Below are positions 44,433-56,026 of a stretch of 64,000 nt of DNA, in pieces. The position numbers were made by a program, and so were the translations under genes. Below the pieces are notes generated by a model, which worked only from the letters and a program-made list of their open reading frames with translations, was not told the origin of the DNA and did not search any database. This DNA comes from Phialophora verrucosa (lineage: Eukaryota > Ascomycota > Eurotiomycetes > Chaetothyriales > Herpotrichiellaceae), in NCBI GenBank assembly GCA_002099365.1, contig MSED01000006.1, positions 372,001-436,000 of the forward strand, written 5' to 3'. Numbering within the stretch: position 1 is the stretch's first letter; each line of letters starts with the position of its first letter.

Positions 44433-46656
44433 GTTGCATTGAGCAACAGCTCAAGAAATGAGCGACTCAAGTAAAGAACGAGCGGACGCGTATGCCTATC
44501 GACAACGCAATAACAGTATACCAAACGAGAAGGAAAAGGAAGAGGAGGTTGCGCAGTGTTGAAAGAGAGCCACAGCATCTTAGCGAGCTCCCGCTCTCCG
44601 CAGGCTGAGCGGCGCGTAAACGCACCCCATGTCCGGTCTCAGAACCTCAAACCCGGTTCGAAGACGATCATCGAATGGCAGGAGAAGCCGACAGTTACTT
44701 GTCTGGATGGGGATGAGCGCCACATGGTCGAAGACGCACGAGGCTTGCCCGACAGTTGTCTGCCCGCAGCTGTCATCGAAGAAGCTCGCCATGCGAGACA
44801 GCCGCCTTTGTTCCTCTGGCAGGTGACCCTGAGAAACCCCGGTTCAGCTGTCCAAAGGAGGACTGGTTCGTAAGATGGCTGAAAGGGTCGCGCTCATGGA
44901 GTCCGCGGCGGGGACTCTGGGCTTCTGATTTAGAAATTCCGTGATCAAGCCACAGACTTTCGGGTGACTGTTGTCGCAGATTCTGAGGTGAGGTTGAGGA
45001 AAAGGAGAAAGGGAGACGCCCAACTCGGATTGGCGCGGCTCACTATCATGTCTTGGCGCTGTGTGGCTTGCATCAGGAGATTAGAAACCACGCCTTTCTC
45101 AGTTTGCGATCTCGCTCAGCTTACAACTTAACCTTCCTCCAAGCCTCCTGACTGAGACTGGGATAGCCTCAGCCGAGATCTGAAAGTCAATGCCTCAAAC
45201 GTCCGCCACGTTGGTGGAAGAGATCGCAGGCTGGGGAGGAGAGGCGAAAATGGCGACGATCAGGTTTGACATAAAGCATGCATTTCAAGCAATACTGAAT
45301 GTATCTACGATCTTTTTGACAGGGTCCAGATCCAGAACAAGCATCTGCCAACGTCAATAAGCGGTCTTGAGCCGATTATCCAAACGAGATTTAAGACGGA
45401 TGGGCGGCCTTGTCGTTAGGGCTGGTGCCCTTAGACGCAGAGAATGTTGCAAAAAGCCCTTGGTTTGTGACTTGCTCCCTGACGTTTTGGCTGCCATGGC
45501 TCTCCATAATTACACGCTTCGTATCCGTGACTTACTTTCACATCATCAGCAACTCACTACCAGGGGTTCGCGCACACGTTCACAAAGTGCTTTTCGCAGA
45601 TTGGCCCTCGATGTCGCAATTCACCTTCAATTTCTCTCCCTGCTGCGCATCTGCTCGTGCCTGCACACTCTCCGCCACTTGTGCACGAGGACTAGTACTC
45701 CTAATCATGCCGCCAGTTCACATGCAGCTACAGCATGCAAAAGGTAATAATGGGTTGGTGGTCAACACGCTGCGAATATCAAGCACTACCATTCGGTGAT
45801 CGATCTCTGTAGGAGCCAAGTAAGCTAAGGTGCAGGATTGTGAACTTTCTTTGACACGGTCACGTCTACCAGAGCTACACAGCATAGGACAGGATTGAGG
45901 TGAAAGGCCTAGTCACACTCCTGTGGCGTGTTGCCAGTGAATAACATGGTTCTAAGAGTTCGACATCGCATGCTTCGGATGATACGGCGCCGCTCTCAGA
46001 GCAGGGCCAAGTATCAATTACTTTCAAGGTTTGCCCATATTATTCCGTACACAACCGTCGGTGGCAGCTCCGAACGGGTCTCTCTGCCGTCAGAGCCCTA
46101 TTGTGCCTCCAGTAGCTATCATTTCTGCATCGCTGCAATACAAAATCAAGGTAAATCGGCTTTTCAATGTCAGGTTTATAAAGCGTAAAAGACCATAGAG
46201 TGGACGGCCGACGTTGGAATCCGGCCCCAAATAACAGTTCAATCAGCCTCTGTGATCGACAGATCGACAACCTCAGGGTCCCAACTTCAAAATAAATCGA
46301 TTTGCATGCCACGTGGCTGCACGTGCAGGCAGGGTTGGGGGGTTGTACGAGTAAAGGTGACTCAATGGTGTTTCAGTTCGCCGAAGCGCTACGGTGGAGT
46401 ACTAGTTTCGAATAGCCAAACTGAACCGAGGAATCACGGAAATGTCGGCCCGAGGACCAGAGTTTGGAGGCTTCCCCCAGATTGACCTCGATTGACTCCG
46501 CATCAACATACCGACGGCCGAGTCAGCAGCGGGTCAAGTGGGAATATGTACCCGTCTGGGATGGGCAGATTTGGCATGGCATAGATATCATCGTGTTGCT
46601 GTGCCCGTTACAGCTCTTCGCCGTTCCATTGTTCCATCCAGCCTCTATCCGCAACC
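44433..46656. other. Intergenic, 2.2 kb
   Basis: A divergent promoter interval between the giant glycoprotein and the acyl-CoA dehydrogenase. No gene, tRNA or tandem repeat recognised. Short open frames lack motifs. Confidence 0.4.
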
Positions 46657-48030
46657 ATGAACTTCGAGCTTCCAAGTGACGTGCAGAACTACCTCTCCCA
46701 CATTGACGCCTTCATCAACGAGAAGATCCTCCCCTTGCAGCATAAAGACGACAACAACCGCTTCTTCGACCACCGTCGTGAAGCCTCGCGGACGCAATGG
46801 GACAACCAAGGCCTTCCTACTCATGAGTGGGAAGATCTGCTCCGTCAAGCACGTAAGCTTGCCGATGAAGCGGGCTTCTATCGATTTGGCTTCCCCAAGG
46901 AATTCGGTGGCGCTGGCAGCGACCACCAAAATCTGTACATGTGCGCGATCCGGTACCACCTCGCGTCTCATCCAGTCTATGGTGGTGGTGTAAGCCTGGC
47001 CAACGATCTCCAGAACGAGCACAGCGTGGTTGGCAACAACCCGATCATCATCATGCTCCAGCACTATGGCACCAAGGAACAGCAGCAGAAGTTCATCCCA
47101 GCAAGCATCAAGGGCGAGTTTAGAGCTACCTTCGGCTTGACCGAGATCCACCACGGTTCCGATGCCACGCACATGGACACCACTGCAAAGCCCATGACCC
47201 TGCCCAACGGCGAGCCAGGATACGAGATCAACGGCAACAAGAAATGGCAAACAGGCATGCACTCGGCGACCCATTGTCTTGTCTTTGCACGCACGTCCGA
47301 GAAAGCAGGCTCAGCAAAGGGCATCACAGCCTTTATTGTCCCGAGACAGACGCCAGGCGTGAAAGTCGCGTCGTACGAGTGGACGCTCAACATGCCGACC
47401 GATCACGCAACCATTCTCTTCGACAACGTCAAAGTCTCTGCCTCGACTATCCTCGGCCCACTCCACAATGGCCTTGCCATCGCCCAGACGTTCACACACG
47501 AGAATCGGATCCGACAGGCCGCTTCCAGCTGCGGGGCCGCGCGATACTGCATCGACCGAAGTGTCGAGTACGCGAAGAAAAGAACCGTGTTCGGCAAACC
47601 GTTGTCGTCAAACCAAGCCATTCAATGGCCCCTCGTGGAATTGTCTACCCAAGCCGAAATGCTGAGACTGCTCATTCTCCGCACGGCCGTGGAAATGGAC
47701 CAAGTCACGGCGGCGGCCACACAGAGCGGCAAAGCACCTTGGGTGGCCATTGAGAAGCAACTGGGCCACAAGATCGGCATGTGCAACTACTACGCCAACA
47801 GGTTGTGCTGTGAGTCGGCCGACCGGGCAATTCAGATCCACGGTGGAGTCGGCTATTCGAGGCATTATCCCTTCGAGCACATCTGGCGCCATTTCAGGAG
47901 ATATCGAATCACGGAAGGAAGTGAAGAAGTGCAGATCAGGAAGGTCGCCGCGTATTTGTTCGGCTACAAAACCACAGGTGAGAACACCACTACGGAGCAG
48001 GAGCTGAAGAAGAGTGAGGCGAAGTTGTGA
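46657..48030 (+). CDS. Acyl-CoA dehydrogenase family protein
   Basis: FAD-dependent dehydrogenase, intron-free, 457 aa. The N-terminal helical domain includes EAGFYRFGFPKEFGGAGSDHQNLYM. The middle beta domain has the FAD-contact segment FGLTEIHHGSDATHMDTTA (equivalent to the LTEPxxGSD signature). The C-terminal helical domain contains FGKPLSSNQAIQWPL and QIHGGVGYSRHYPFEHIWRHFRRYRITEGSEEVQIRKV, the ACAD signature 2 region. No obvious mitochondrial presequence or C-terminal SKL is seen (the end is KKSEAKL). It resembles fungal ACADs acting on branched or xenobiotic acyl-CoAs; the substrate is undetermined. It is convergent, by 110 bp, with the dienelactone hydrolase gene. Confidence 0.95.
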   Translation: MNFELPSDVQNYLSHIDAFINEKILPLQHKDDNNRFFDHRREASRTQWDNQGLPTHEWEDLLRQARKLADEAGFYRFGFPKEFGGAGSDHQNLYMCAIRYHLASHPVYGGGVSLANDLQNEHSVVGNNPIIIMLQHYGTKEQQQKFIPASIKGEFRATFGLTEIHHGSDATHMDTTAKPMTLPNGEPGYEINGNKKWQTGMHSATHCLVFARTSEKAGSAKGITAFIVPRQTPGVKVASYEWTLNMPTDHATILFDNVKVSASTILGPLHNGLAIAQTFTHENRIRQAASSCGAARYCIDRSVEYAKKRTVFGKPLSSNQAIQWPLVELSTQAEMLRLLILRTAVEMDQVTAAATQSGKAPWVAIEKQLGHKIGMCNYYANRLCCESADRAIQIHGGVGYSRHYPFEHIWRHFRRYRITEGSEEVQIRKVAAYLFGYKTTGENTTTEQELKKSEAKL

Positions 48031-48140
48031 ATCTCTCGGCCCAAAATGGTAGTGCTTCCATAAATGATAGGAATCTATGCCTTTGGTCTCTATGTACCTT
48101 TGCACATATGTTTGAGTCCTCACGAAGCAATCTACCGTAT

Positions 48141-49110
48141 TCAACAAACATCTTCAACCACCAACTTCTCGCCGCTGTGCTCGCCCAAATCCGTCTTCAA
48201 TCTGCGTCCAAAGACCTCCAGCAGCATCTCAAAGCACACCTTAGTCACGGCCGGGTCATAGCGACCTTTGCTCAGCTCATCTCTGACAAAGGCATGCTGA
48301 GCGCCAAGGAACTCGAAGAAGGAAAACTGAACGCCCTTCTCGTGCAACGTCTTCCGGATCAGGTCCCTTCCTTCTGGGGGCACATGGTTGTCACTCTTCC
48401 CAAAGATCAGGACCAACTCGCCTTTGATATCCCCCGCTCGCTTGAGACTGTCGTCATTCTTGCCCTCTCCCAAACTGTGGCTATGGATATCCGTTGCGAA
48501 GAAGCAGACCGCAGCCGAGACTCGCTGGTCCAATGCGCACCGGTAGGCCAAATGTCCACCTAAGCACATGCCCGTCGCGCCGATCTTGCCACTGCACGTC
48601 TTGAGGCCCAACAGTAAGGAGACAGCAAGCTGAGCATCCTCGTCATATGCGGCGACTTTCTTCGTGATCTTCCATTTGTTTCCAGCATCGGTGCCCGGGT
48701 CGTCGTAGGCTAAGGGTTCAGGACCCGTGAATTCGTGGTACGAGGAAGGAGCTGCGACGATGTACCCTTGGCCGGCAATCTGGCGAGCAAAGCGGGAGAC
48801 CGGTCCAGTCACTACCACCACAGTAAGCTACACAGAGTCAACGCTCGGGCGCGGGGGGGCCAGGGTAAGGGTGGAAGACCATGCTGCTGCGATTTGGCCA
48901 TGCCCCGTACCTTGATAGATCTCTGAGAATATGACGACGCCTGGGAACTTTGCGTGCGGGTAGCCTGCGATCGTGGGATGGAAAATGAAGATGCCTTTGT
49001 CATTCCTCTCTCAGCATGTGTCCTTACGCTTTCTGGGCTGTTCATATACGCATTGAGCCTTCTCCAGCTGCCTTGGTTGGCACATCTTTGTAGGACTCTT
49101 GGATCAGCAT
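48141..49110 (-). CDS. Dienelactone hydrolase family protein
   Basis: Alpha/beta-hydrolase, 271 aa from three exons, complement(48141-48811, 48911-48994, 49050-49110). The start MLIQESYKDVPTKAAGEGSM is typical, followed by FHPTIAGYPHAKFPGVVIFS and VTGPVSRFARQIAGQGYIVA. The catalytic triad is visible: nucleophile Cys in ATGMCLGGHLAYR, Asp in GKSDNHVPPEGR, and His in FLGAQHAFVRDELS. AAPSSYHEFTGPEPLAYD is a family hallmark. Dienelactone hydrolases open lactone rings in aromatic catabolism, but many fungal members have unknown substrates. Confidence 0.93.
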
Positions 49111-50287
49111 ATTGGCAGGCCTGGTATCCGAAGTTGACAAGGTGCAACTGAGTCTGGGAGTGTGAAGGTCGGTGTTTCACTATACACTGTGAAGCAGTCA
49201 ACCAGAACTTTTAACGACTTCGGGTCAAACGAGGGGAAAGTTGGGCGCGCACATGCGGGGGGCGTGAGGAGACTTTAAATCGAGCTTCGTTCGAAATAAC
49301 TGCAGTGGCGTGATCTCTCCTTTGTTGATGTCTGACAAAACAAGCCATGACTTAGTATTCATCCTCTGGACCTGGTAACTGAGCGTATTCTCCATGTCTT
49401 GTGAGCTTTCATGTCCTCCACCACCGAACCTACTCCGCGGAGGTGGGATGTCCTGCAGAAGCTCGCGTCTTGAAGGGGCAACACACCATCATGGTTGCCT
49501 ACCTCCTGTTTGCCGTGTCCCCACGTCGTGAACGCTTACCATGCATGTATCAGAGCTCGAACATAGGCAAGGGGAGAAGATTCGATACAGCAATCCCGGA
49601 ACAACCCGTAGGTATCTATGATTGTTCTCTCTGGACATGCCAGTCCATTGGTTGCCGTGAGCCGCCATATCCCCATGTACTGTGTGGTTCCCTGTGATGA
49701 ACCCAAACAGCATTGGCACCAGTCAGTTAGCATCAACGGAAAGTATGCTGGCAGCTGCAAATTTCGAGTCGCAGACGGTCGGTTCCAGATCTTGTGGGTA
49801 CCCATGAGCGACGAGGTACGACGCAGGCACGCCCTTCCCTCGCAGATTACCAACTTCTGCTCGCAGCTCAACGGCATCTAGGAGAGCTTTGACAACTGGA
49901 CCTGTGAAGGACATGCCGGCTGAAAGCGATGGACCCGAGGGAGGCCTCACAGATAGGGGTCGATGTGTCGGCTGGGATAGGGAAGCAAAGTCTGTGGGAT
50001 GGTTAAAGCAAAGAGGGTGGCCGAGATCGCTGTCGGAAAGCCCTGCAAGACAGCGTGATGGATGTTACTTCACTGCCGTCCTTGAGAGGAGTCACGTTAC
50101 GCAGCCTTGCCAGGACGTTGGTGAAGTCTGTGATCAGATGCGTGTTCGCGATGGGATTTCTGCCGCACTCTTTGGATGTTTTCCCCTTCTTGAGCCACAG
50201 ACACTCAGCTGAAAGAATCAACGCATCGGCATCGCCCCCGGCAACGAAAGAACAACGGATGAGAACGACATCATTGATCCAGGCATC
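49111..50287. other. Intergenic, 1.2 kb
   Basis: It lies upstream of the duplicated-exon gene. Frames at 49889-50212 and 50055-50342 are open but share no motif with the downstream gene. An additional 5' exon of that gene could be hidden near 50230-50287, since the frame is open there from about 50219. Confidence 0.35.
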
Positions 50288-51632
50288 ATGGATGAGTACC
50301 CTGGTATTTCTGTCCACGCACGCGCGCGCGGAATCACATTGACAAAGACAGACCTTCCACCCGGATATGAACCCTACGGGCCAACTCCGTCTGTGAGGCC
50401 ATCCTACGATCTGATCACCTTCACGGACAGCGCCCAGGTTGATCTAGATTGTGAAAAGCTGTACAACTGTATGACTGTCCATGCAGGCGTGAACATCATT
50501 GACAGAGACAGGCCTTACAGCCGGATTTGAACTCTTGGGGTCAACTCCATCCGCGATGGCGATCCAGGATCAGCTCACTTCCATCGACAGCGTCCAGCTT
50601 GATCCTCTTTGCGAAGAAGTGCACTGTGGTATGTCTCTCGGCACAGACGTTGGATGATATTAATTGAGACAGACATATCACCCAGATGTGAATCCTATGG
50701 CCCAACTCCGCCCGCGACCGAAGATCCGTTGACTCCAGTCGACAGTGTCCTGCTTGACCCAAAGGACCAAGGCGTTTACGGCGGTATGTCTTTCAGTACA
50801 TATGTTGAATCATACTAAACTAGACAGGCATGCTACCCCGATCTGAAACCTATGGGCCAACTCCATCTGCGAACCAAGATCCGTTCACTCCAGTCGATAG
50901 TGACCTGCTAGATCCAAAGCTGTACAGCGGTATGTCTGTCAGTCAATTTGCTGGATGATACTAAATCCAACAGGTAATGCACCTGAAATTGAGAACCTCA
51001 GAACCGCTTCACCCGATGTGGTGGTCGAAGATCCAGCGGCACCGGACTCCAACACCGCCCTTGATCCAGCCTTGCTTGTTGACGAAGCGGCCCTCGATGC
51101 TCACCATTCGCAATTGACAGAACTCGCAACCAACCTTAAGCATGCCCGGGGAGTTGTTAGCAAACACGAAGCACGGATCAAAGCACAGCTCGAGAAACTC
51201 TGGGACGACAACCCCGATCTCCGCAGACGCGGTCTCCGAGGTGGCACGGCACGCAAGAACAGAAAGGATCACGGCGCCTACGTGAGGTTCGAAGAGAGTG
51301 CAGCACTTGGTGCAGAATATCACAAGCATCGTTTGGACGTCGAAAAGCAAGACTACGATGGGCGCAACCGTCAGACTGGGCTCGCAGCGCTGAGTGAAAT
51401 GTTCGAAGAGACACACGAGTGGATTCTGAAGCAACTGGAGATCTGCGAGGACATGATCCACTGCACCAATCTCGCGAAGAACGACATCTTTTCGCCGACG
51501 GTCCTTAACAAGGTCTCGAACATGAGTGCGATTGTCTTTGGAGAGCCCGAAGAGAACCGCGCTGCCAAGCTTGAGGATATCAAAGGCATGGTTGCGGCTT
51601 TCTTCGAGGAGTATGATCAGAACCTGGTATGA
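50288..51632 (+). CDS. Unrecognised protein with four tandemly duplicated exons
   Basis: I do not recognise this gene. Best model: join(50288-50303, 50352-50468, 50512-50628, 50673-50783, 50828-50929, 50974-51632), 373 aa. The first exon MDEYP plus one base is the shortest option; an earlier start is possible. Exons 2-5 each encode one copy of a 34-39 residue repeat with a YGPTPS core and a TPVDSxxLDP core. All junctions are phase 1. The last exon encodes about 220 residues with no repeat: an acidic Ala/Pro lead, then heptad-like helices (LTELATNLKHARGVVSKHEARIK, split), a basic patch (LRRRGLRGGTARKNRKD), and ETHEWILKQLEICEDMIH. No signal peptide or membrane segment is seen. A coiled-coil adaptor is a guess. 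Confidence 0.6.
50352..50973 (+). repeat. Tandem exon-intron duplications, four units
   Basis: Four consecutive units (50352-50511, 50512-50672, 50673-50827, 50828-50973) of 160, 161, 155 and 146 bp each contain one phase-1 exon followed by a 43-44 nt intron. The introns share the start gtatg(t/a)ct, a middle gatgatact-like stretch and an acag end, so the duplicated unit included the intron. Confidence 0.85.
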
Positions 51633-52825
51633 TCCTCAGGTACTGAGATCGTCGAAGCTTCAAAGCACATGAAAGCAGTAATGACTCGGCGCTCACAGGT
51701 GCTTCAGATACCTCCCTGATTGGAAATGGCTTTGGACTCGCAATTGGCATAGCATTAGAGTTGGCATGGGCATGGACATGGGCACGGCCTGGCATAGGAT
51801 TTTCAGCTCGAACAGAGAGCACAGATGGACTGAAACAGCCAGCCAGCCAGTGAGCCAAACAAGGGTTCCAAGTGAGATGGACCAGAGCGTACATATCTCC
51901 AACGATACTGTACCAAAGGACAAGAAAGACAATGAAAGAATGAACTTGTCTTCCAATCTCGGCCCTTGTCTGCTCTTTCCTCTCCTTCCCAGTAGGAGTG
52001 CATCATGATTATTTCAGAGACCACTTCGCCTTCCGTCGCGGCTGGAGGCTCTTTTTCCTGCACCGCCCCTGATCTCGAATTCTGTCTCCCGGGTGCTCAT
52101 TCTGAGCTCGCTCGAAGGATCACATTGTGCACGTAGACTTTGAGACTTGAGTATTCTTCCAACTTTCTCTTCCCTCCGTCTTCGTCGAACCGAACATACC
52201 ACCTCGGCAGTGACCAATCTGCCCGCCAGCCGAGAAAGAGGAGGGACGTATCTGAAGAGGCAGAGAGAGACACACAGCAAGATCACAAAAGAATTGAATG
52301 ATCGGAATTACCTCATGGGAAGAGCTGAAATGAGTGGACGACATGACGGCATGGGGGCGCTGAGCAAGGCAAGACTGCAATGAGAGGCGCGACGGTAGAC
52401 TTACACGGTCCTCTCGCGCTGGGGAATGGCCGAGAGGTCTCATGGAGCGATCCTGTATGTGCAGCATGCTCCGTACTTAAAGTTATGTGCTGTGGCTGTC
52501 CTGCGCTCCAGCAATCAGCAAAGGGCGTGGAAATCCTGGTCAGCTGTCAGTAGTTACACTCTTTGAGCCATGTTTTCGACCTGTGTGGGCAGTCTTCCCG
52601 CGTAAAGATAGCTAGCGTGTGCTTTGTGGTCCTTGGATCAAGATCAAGATCATCATCTCACATCACTTGTTACCTATCAGCATTCTCCTAAATGACTGAG
52701 GGCTTGAGCTTCAATTTCACCCACCACCGATGCTAACCAGCAGAACTGGCTACACTTTCAACAACCCGGCCCAGTTTCCGCTTCTTCACCCTACTCTCTG
52801 TTTCTCTTCTCCCTGCGTCCAAGGC
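51633..52825. other. Convergent 3' intergenic region, 1.2 kb
   Basis: It lies between the duplicated-exon gene and the cyclase-family gene, whose stop codons face each other. No gene recognised; open frames here have no family features. Confidence 0.35.
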
Positions 52826-53920
52826 CTAGAAGATCGCCGTCGCGTTGACATGACTGCTGACCCCGCCAGGCATATTGGCCGGCGCGCTAGTGAAGAAGAA
52901 CGTCCACCTCTTATGCTTCTTGCACAGCTGGCTCAGCTTTTCCAAGTCGACCATCTCACCCAGCGGCATCCCCCACAACGCGATGATAGACTCATGGAGG
53001 TAGTAACTCTCGGGCGTGGGCCAGCGCTCAAAGGCAGGCGCGTCGCCGCCCACGGCCGCGAAGTAGCTGTCGTGCAGCCAATCCTTCATGGCCTCTTCCT
53101 GTTTCACGCCCACCCACTGAGCCTCGCCCCCGTGGGTGTCGGACCCGCGGAGAGCAAGCCGTTCATTGTCCTCGGGCGTGCGCTTGTAGTAGTCCTCGAC
53201 CCACCCGCTGCGAATGAGGAGGATATCCCCGATCTTGATATCACCGCCCTGGGCGGCCGGGCGGATGTCAAGGCCCTGGTGCTTCCCACAGGCGACGAGG
53301 TCGTCGTAGCTGATGGCGTGGGACGTCGCCGTGTCGTACTTGATTCCCACGCTGTCCGCGTAGGAGCGATAATCCAGCAAGACGCCCCGTCCAGAGAACC
53401 CGTGCTCGGACCAGTGGTGTATGCTACACTTGTGGTTCGCGGCGGGGCCGAGGATGTCCTCCTTGTGCGTGTTGTTGTAGAACGTCTGGGTGGGGATGTG
53501 CGAGAAGTGGCGGAACCCATCCCACTGCGTGCCGGACTGGGTGTTCATGTGGTAGACATCGTCGTAGCTGACGCCCTCGAAGAGCGTGAGGATCTTGTGC
53601 TCGAACTTCTGGCGCCCGAACGCCGGCTGGGCGGGCACATTGAGCGGGAGGTCCAGGCGGGCCATCTCGCCGGTGCGAATCTCCTGGGCCGCGGCGGCCT
53701 TGACGCGCGCCGGGGTGAGCAGATTCAAGCGGCCGACATAGTCGTCCTTGCCCCAGACCCAGGCTGCCTCATCGGGGGCGCCGACGATTTTGGGCAGGTT
53801 CTTGCGCGTGGGGAAGACGGTGCTATCCGGGTCGAAGGGGATGGTGGTGGCGGTCTTGCCCATGATGGAGTCCTTGATCTGAGAGAGCCGTTTGCTTGCC
53901 GAGGAGAATGTGTCTGCCAT
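52826..53920 (-). CDS. Cyclase-family hydrolase (kynurenine-formamidase-like)
   Basis: Intron-free, 364 aa, starting MADTFSSASKRLSQIKD. It shows the fungal 'putative cyclase' signature NTQSGTQWDGFRHFSH in place of the H-x-G-T-H-x-D-x-x-x-H metal-binding motif of bacterial kynurenine formamidases; the second half (D and H) is retained. Other conserved parts are WGKDDYVGRLNLLTPARV, SGRGVLLDYRSYA, IGDILLIRSGWVEDYY, and HESIIALWGMPLGEMVDLEKL. The ending SSHVNATAIF carries no clear targeting signal. Fungal members are annotated as cyclases but their substrates are unknown. A 424-codon antisense frame across it is a composition artefact. It is divergent from the PhyH-like gene. Confidence 0.92.
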   Translation of the reverse strand: MADTFSSASKRLSQIKDSIMGKTATTIPFDPDSTVFPTRKNLPKIVGAPDEAAWVWGKDDYVGRLNLLTPARVKAAAAQEIRTGEMARLDLPLNVPAQPAFGRQKFEHKILTLFEGVSYDDVYHMNTQSGTQWDGFRHFSHIPTQTFYNNTHKEDILGPAANHKCSIHHWSEHGFSGRGVLLDYRSYADSVGIKYDTATSHAISYDDLVACGKHQGLDIRPAAQGGDIKIGDILLIRSGWVEDYYKRTPEDNERLALRGSDTHGGEAQWVGVKQEEAMKDWLHDSYFAAVGGDAPAFERWPTPESYYLHESIIALWGMPLGEMVDLEKLSQLCKKHKRWTFFFTSAPANMPGGVSSHVNATAIF

Positions 53921-54716
53921 TGTAGTGTGACGCGGGTAGCCGCACGGGTCTTGATGTGCTTCTTATGTGATCGGGTGAGCCCACCGTATGTGCCTTGGCC
54001 GTGAGAAGGAGCTTCGTGAAAGGCGGACTTCTAGCCTCTTCCAAAGACTGTAATGGTCGTCAATTCCGAGGTAGTGACCGGCCCAGAGCCGCTTCTGACA
54101 ATTTGAGGGGCAACGCCGGGAGGTGAGCTCGACGGAGCTCCCCCGCAATACTTTTCGCCCATCGGCAGTCGTGTCAGATCGTGTCATGTCATGCAGGGCG
54201 CATCATGACGATGGGCCGGATTCATCACTCGCACGAGTAGCAGGCCTTGGAATCTGGACCCTAGCGGGTGGAAACTGTGAGCAGCTACACGGACTCGATC
54301 ATGTGGGAGTCGGTAGGGAGATCGATGCATCAAGGTTGCGCAATACAGCGAGAGAGCTGAATCATCATGGAGGCATAATATTCCACAGTCCTTATGTTCG
54401 AAGCGGACGAGAGTTCTGCTAGATTATAATAGACCCATGCTTTGTCCACCCATTCCTGAGGTGTAGGATACGTGACTGAAGTCGATGCAGATTTCTGATT
54501 GAAAGCTACTGCCGAACATTGCTCTCTGCGCCGCACCGCACAATGGCCAGAACGATTCCTTATGCACAATAACATGATCTCCCCACGCCCACAACGAGCA
54601 CTGTTGATTTTCAAAAGAGAACTGAAAGCACGCTCCGGTCTCGATACGACGAGAGGAGTAAGCCTGAACAAGTCAGCATATCGGATCACATATTGCCGGC
54701 ATCCGCGACGACTTCG
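53921..54716. promoter_or_regulatory. Divergent promoter region, cyclase / PhyH-like
   Basis: 0.8 kb between two divergent enzyme genes; no ORF is recognised. A shared promoter would allow co-regulation, but no operator was identified. Confidence 0.35.
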
Positions 54717-55961
54717 ATGTCGCTCTCAAATGGACATTTCCTGAGTGACGGCGTCGACATTCCAATGCAGGGTCGAGCGCCAAAGAGGTTATATTCCCTC
54801 TCGCAGCCACCCTCACTTGCGGCTTTCCAGGAGCTCTGCTCTCAATCCACCAACGCGGAAAGCTATCCCAAGGCATCGACCATCATATCCAATATTCCCA
54901 TCTACGACCTCCGAGAGGACAATTCAGCCGCAGAAGATATAGACCAGCTTCAAGATGAATGGCATCACATTCTGCACTCAGGGCCCGGCGTTCTCGTCCT
55001 CCGCAACTTCATGCCCGACAGGACGCTCATCGACCAGGTAAACGCTGTGTTCGACAACATCATCAGTGACGAAGGCAGCACCGCCTCAAACTCCAAGGGC
55101 GACCACTTCGCCTCTGCTGGTACCAACGCACGAATATGGAATTCCTTCCAGAAACACGCCGAGCGGCACCCCGCGTCGTTTGTTCAATACTATTCGAATC
55201 CCTACCTCGCGGCGGTTTGCGACGCCTGGCTCGGGCCCGCGTATCAAATCACCGCCCAAGTCAATATCGTCCGCCCAGGGGGTAAACCGCAGGTCAGCCA
55301 TAGGGACTATCACTTGGGCTTCCAGACGGCCGAGTCCTGTGTACGGTATCCCCGTGCCACACAGACCGCGACGCAGTTCCTCACGTTGCAAGGAGCGGTG
55401 GCCCACTCGGACATGCCTCTCGCGAGCGGCCCGACGCGCTTTCTGCCGTTCTCGCAACGGTTCGAACCAGGCTTCATGGCCTACCGGCTGGCGGAGTTCC
55501 AGGCGTACTTCGACCAGAATTGGGTGAGCTGCGAATTGAAGGTGGGAGACGCCGTGTTCTTCAACCCTGCGTTGTTCCACGCCGCGGGGGAGAACTGTAC
55601 CGAGGATGTCCAGCGGTCTGCGAATCTCCTGCAGATCAGCAGTCCGTTCGGGAAGACAATGGAAGCGATCGACACACTGGCAATCATCGAGAAGTGCTGG
55701 GATGAGGTGCGCGAATTGTACGCGGAGGAGCAGAAGCAGGATGGAGGGACCAGCGAGAAGAAGACCTCTGCCATCCTGAATGCCATGGGCAACGGGTACC
55801 CGTTCCCCACGAATCTCGACCACCGACCGCCCGCGCCGGGCGGTATGGCGCCAGAGAGTGAAGTCGATGTCTTGTGGAGAGGGTTGTCGGCAGGTTGGGG
55901 CATACAAGAGGTGGTCGCGGCAATCACTGCCATTCGCAGAGAATCAGGCGCAATTGTATAG
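54717..55961 (+). CDS. Phytanoyl-CoA-dioxygenase-like Fe(II)/2-oxoglutarate oxygenase
   Basis: Intron-free, 414 aa from MSLSNGHFLSDGVD; an in-frame extension upstream has no ATG of better context. Fe-binding residues fit the PhyH family: H-x-D in QVSHRDYHLGF and the distal His in NPALFHAAGENCTEDVQRSAN, with the following Arg as a 2-oxoglutarate candidate. GPGVLVLRNFMPDRTLIDQV is the usual N-terminal entry of these enzymes, and PLASGPTRFLPFSQRF is also conserved. The substrate is unknown; fungal members oxidise fatty acyl chains or metabolites. Its 3' end is 65 bp from the convergent alcohol dehydrogenase gene. Confidence 0.9.
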   Translation: MSLSNGHFLSDGVDIPMQGRAPKRLYSLSQPPSLAAFQELCSQSTNAESYPKASTIISNIPIYDLREDNSAAEDIDQLQDEWHHILHSGPGVLVLRNFMPDRTLIDQVNAVFDNIISDEGSTASNSKGDHFASAGTNARIWNSFQKHAERHPASFVQYYSNPYLAAVCDAWLGPAYQITAQVNIVRPGGKPQVSHRDYHLGFQTAESCVRYPRATQTATQFLTLQGAVAHSDMPLASGPTRFLPFSQRFEPGFMAYRLAEFQAYFDQNWVSCELKVGDAVFFNPALFHAAGENCTEDVQRSANLLQISSPFGKTMEAIDTLAIIEKCWDEVRELYAEEQKQDGGTSEKKTSAILNAMGNGYPFPTNLDHRPPAPGGMAPESEVDVLWRGLSAGWGIQEVVAAITAIRRESGAIV

Positions 55962-56026
55962 ATGGCGAGATGAACGAAATGAGCGAAACGGAATTTTGTT
56001 TCTGATCTCCAGGTCTGCCTACCTAC

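Noticed and set aside
52730..54004. 424-codon plus-strand ORF
   Set aside because: It is antisense to the cyclase-family gene, is rich in Arg/Val/Gly and has no family motifs; it arises from the GC-rich third positions of the real gene.
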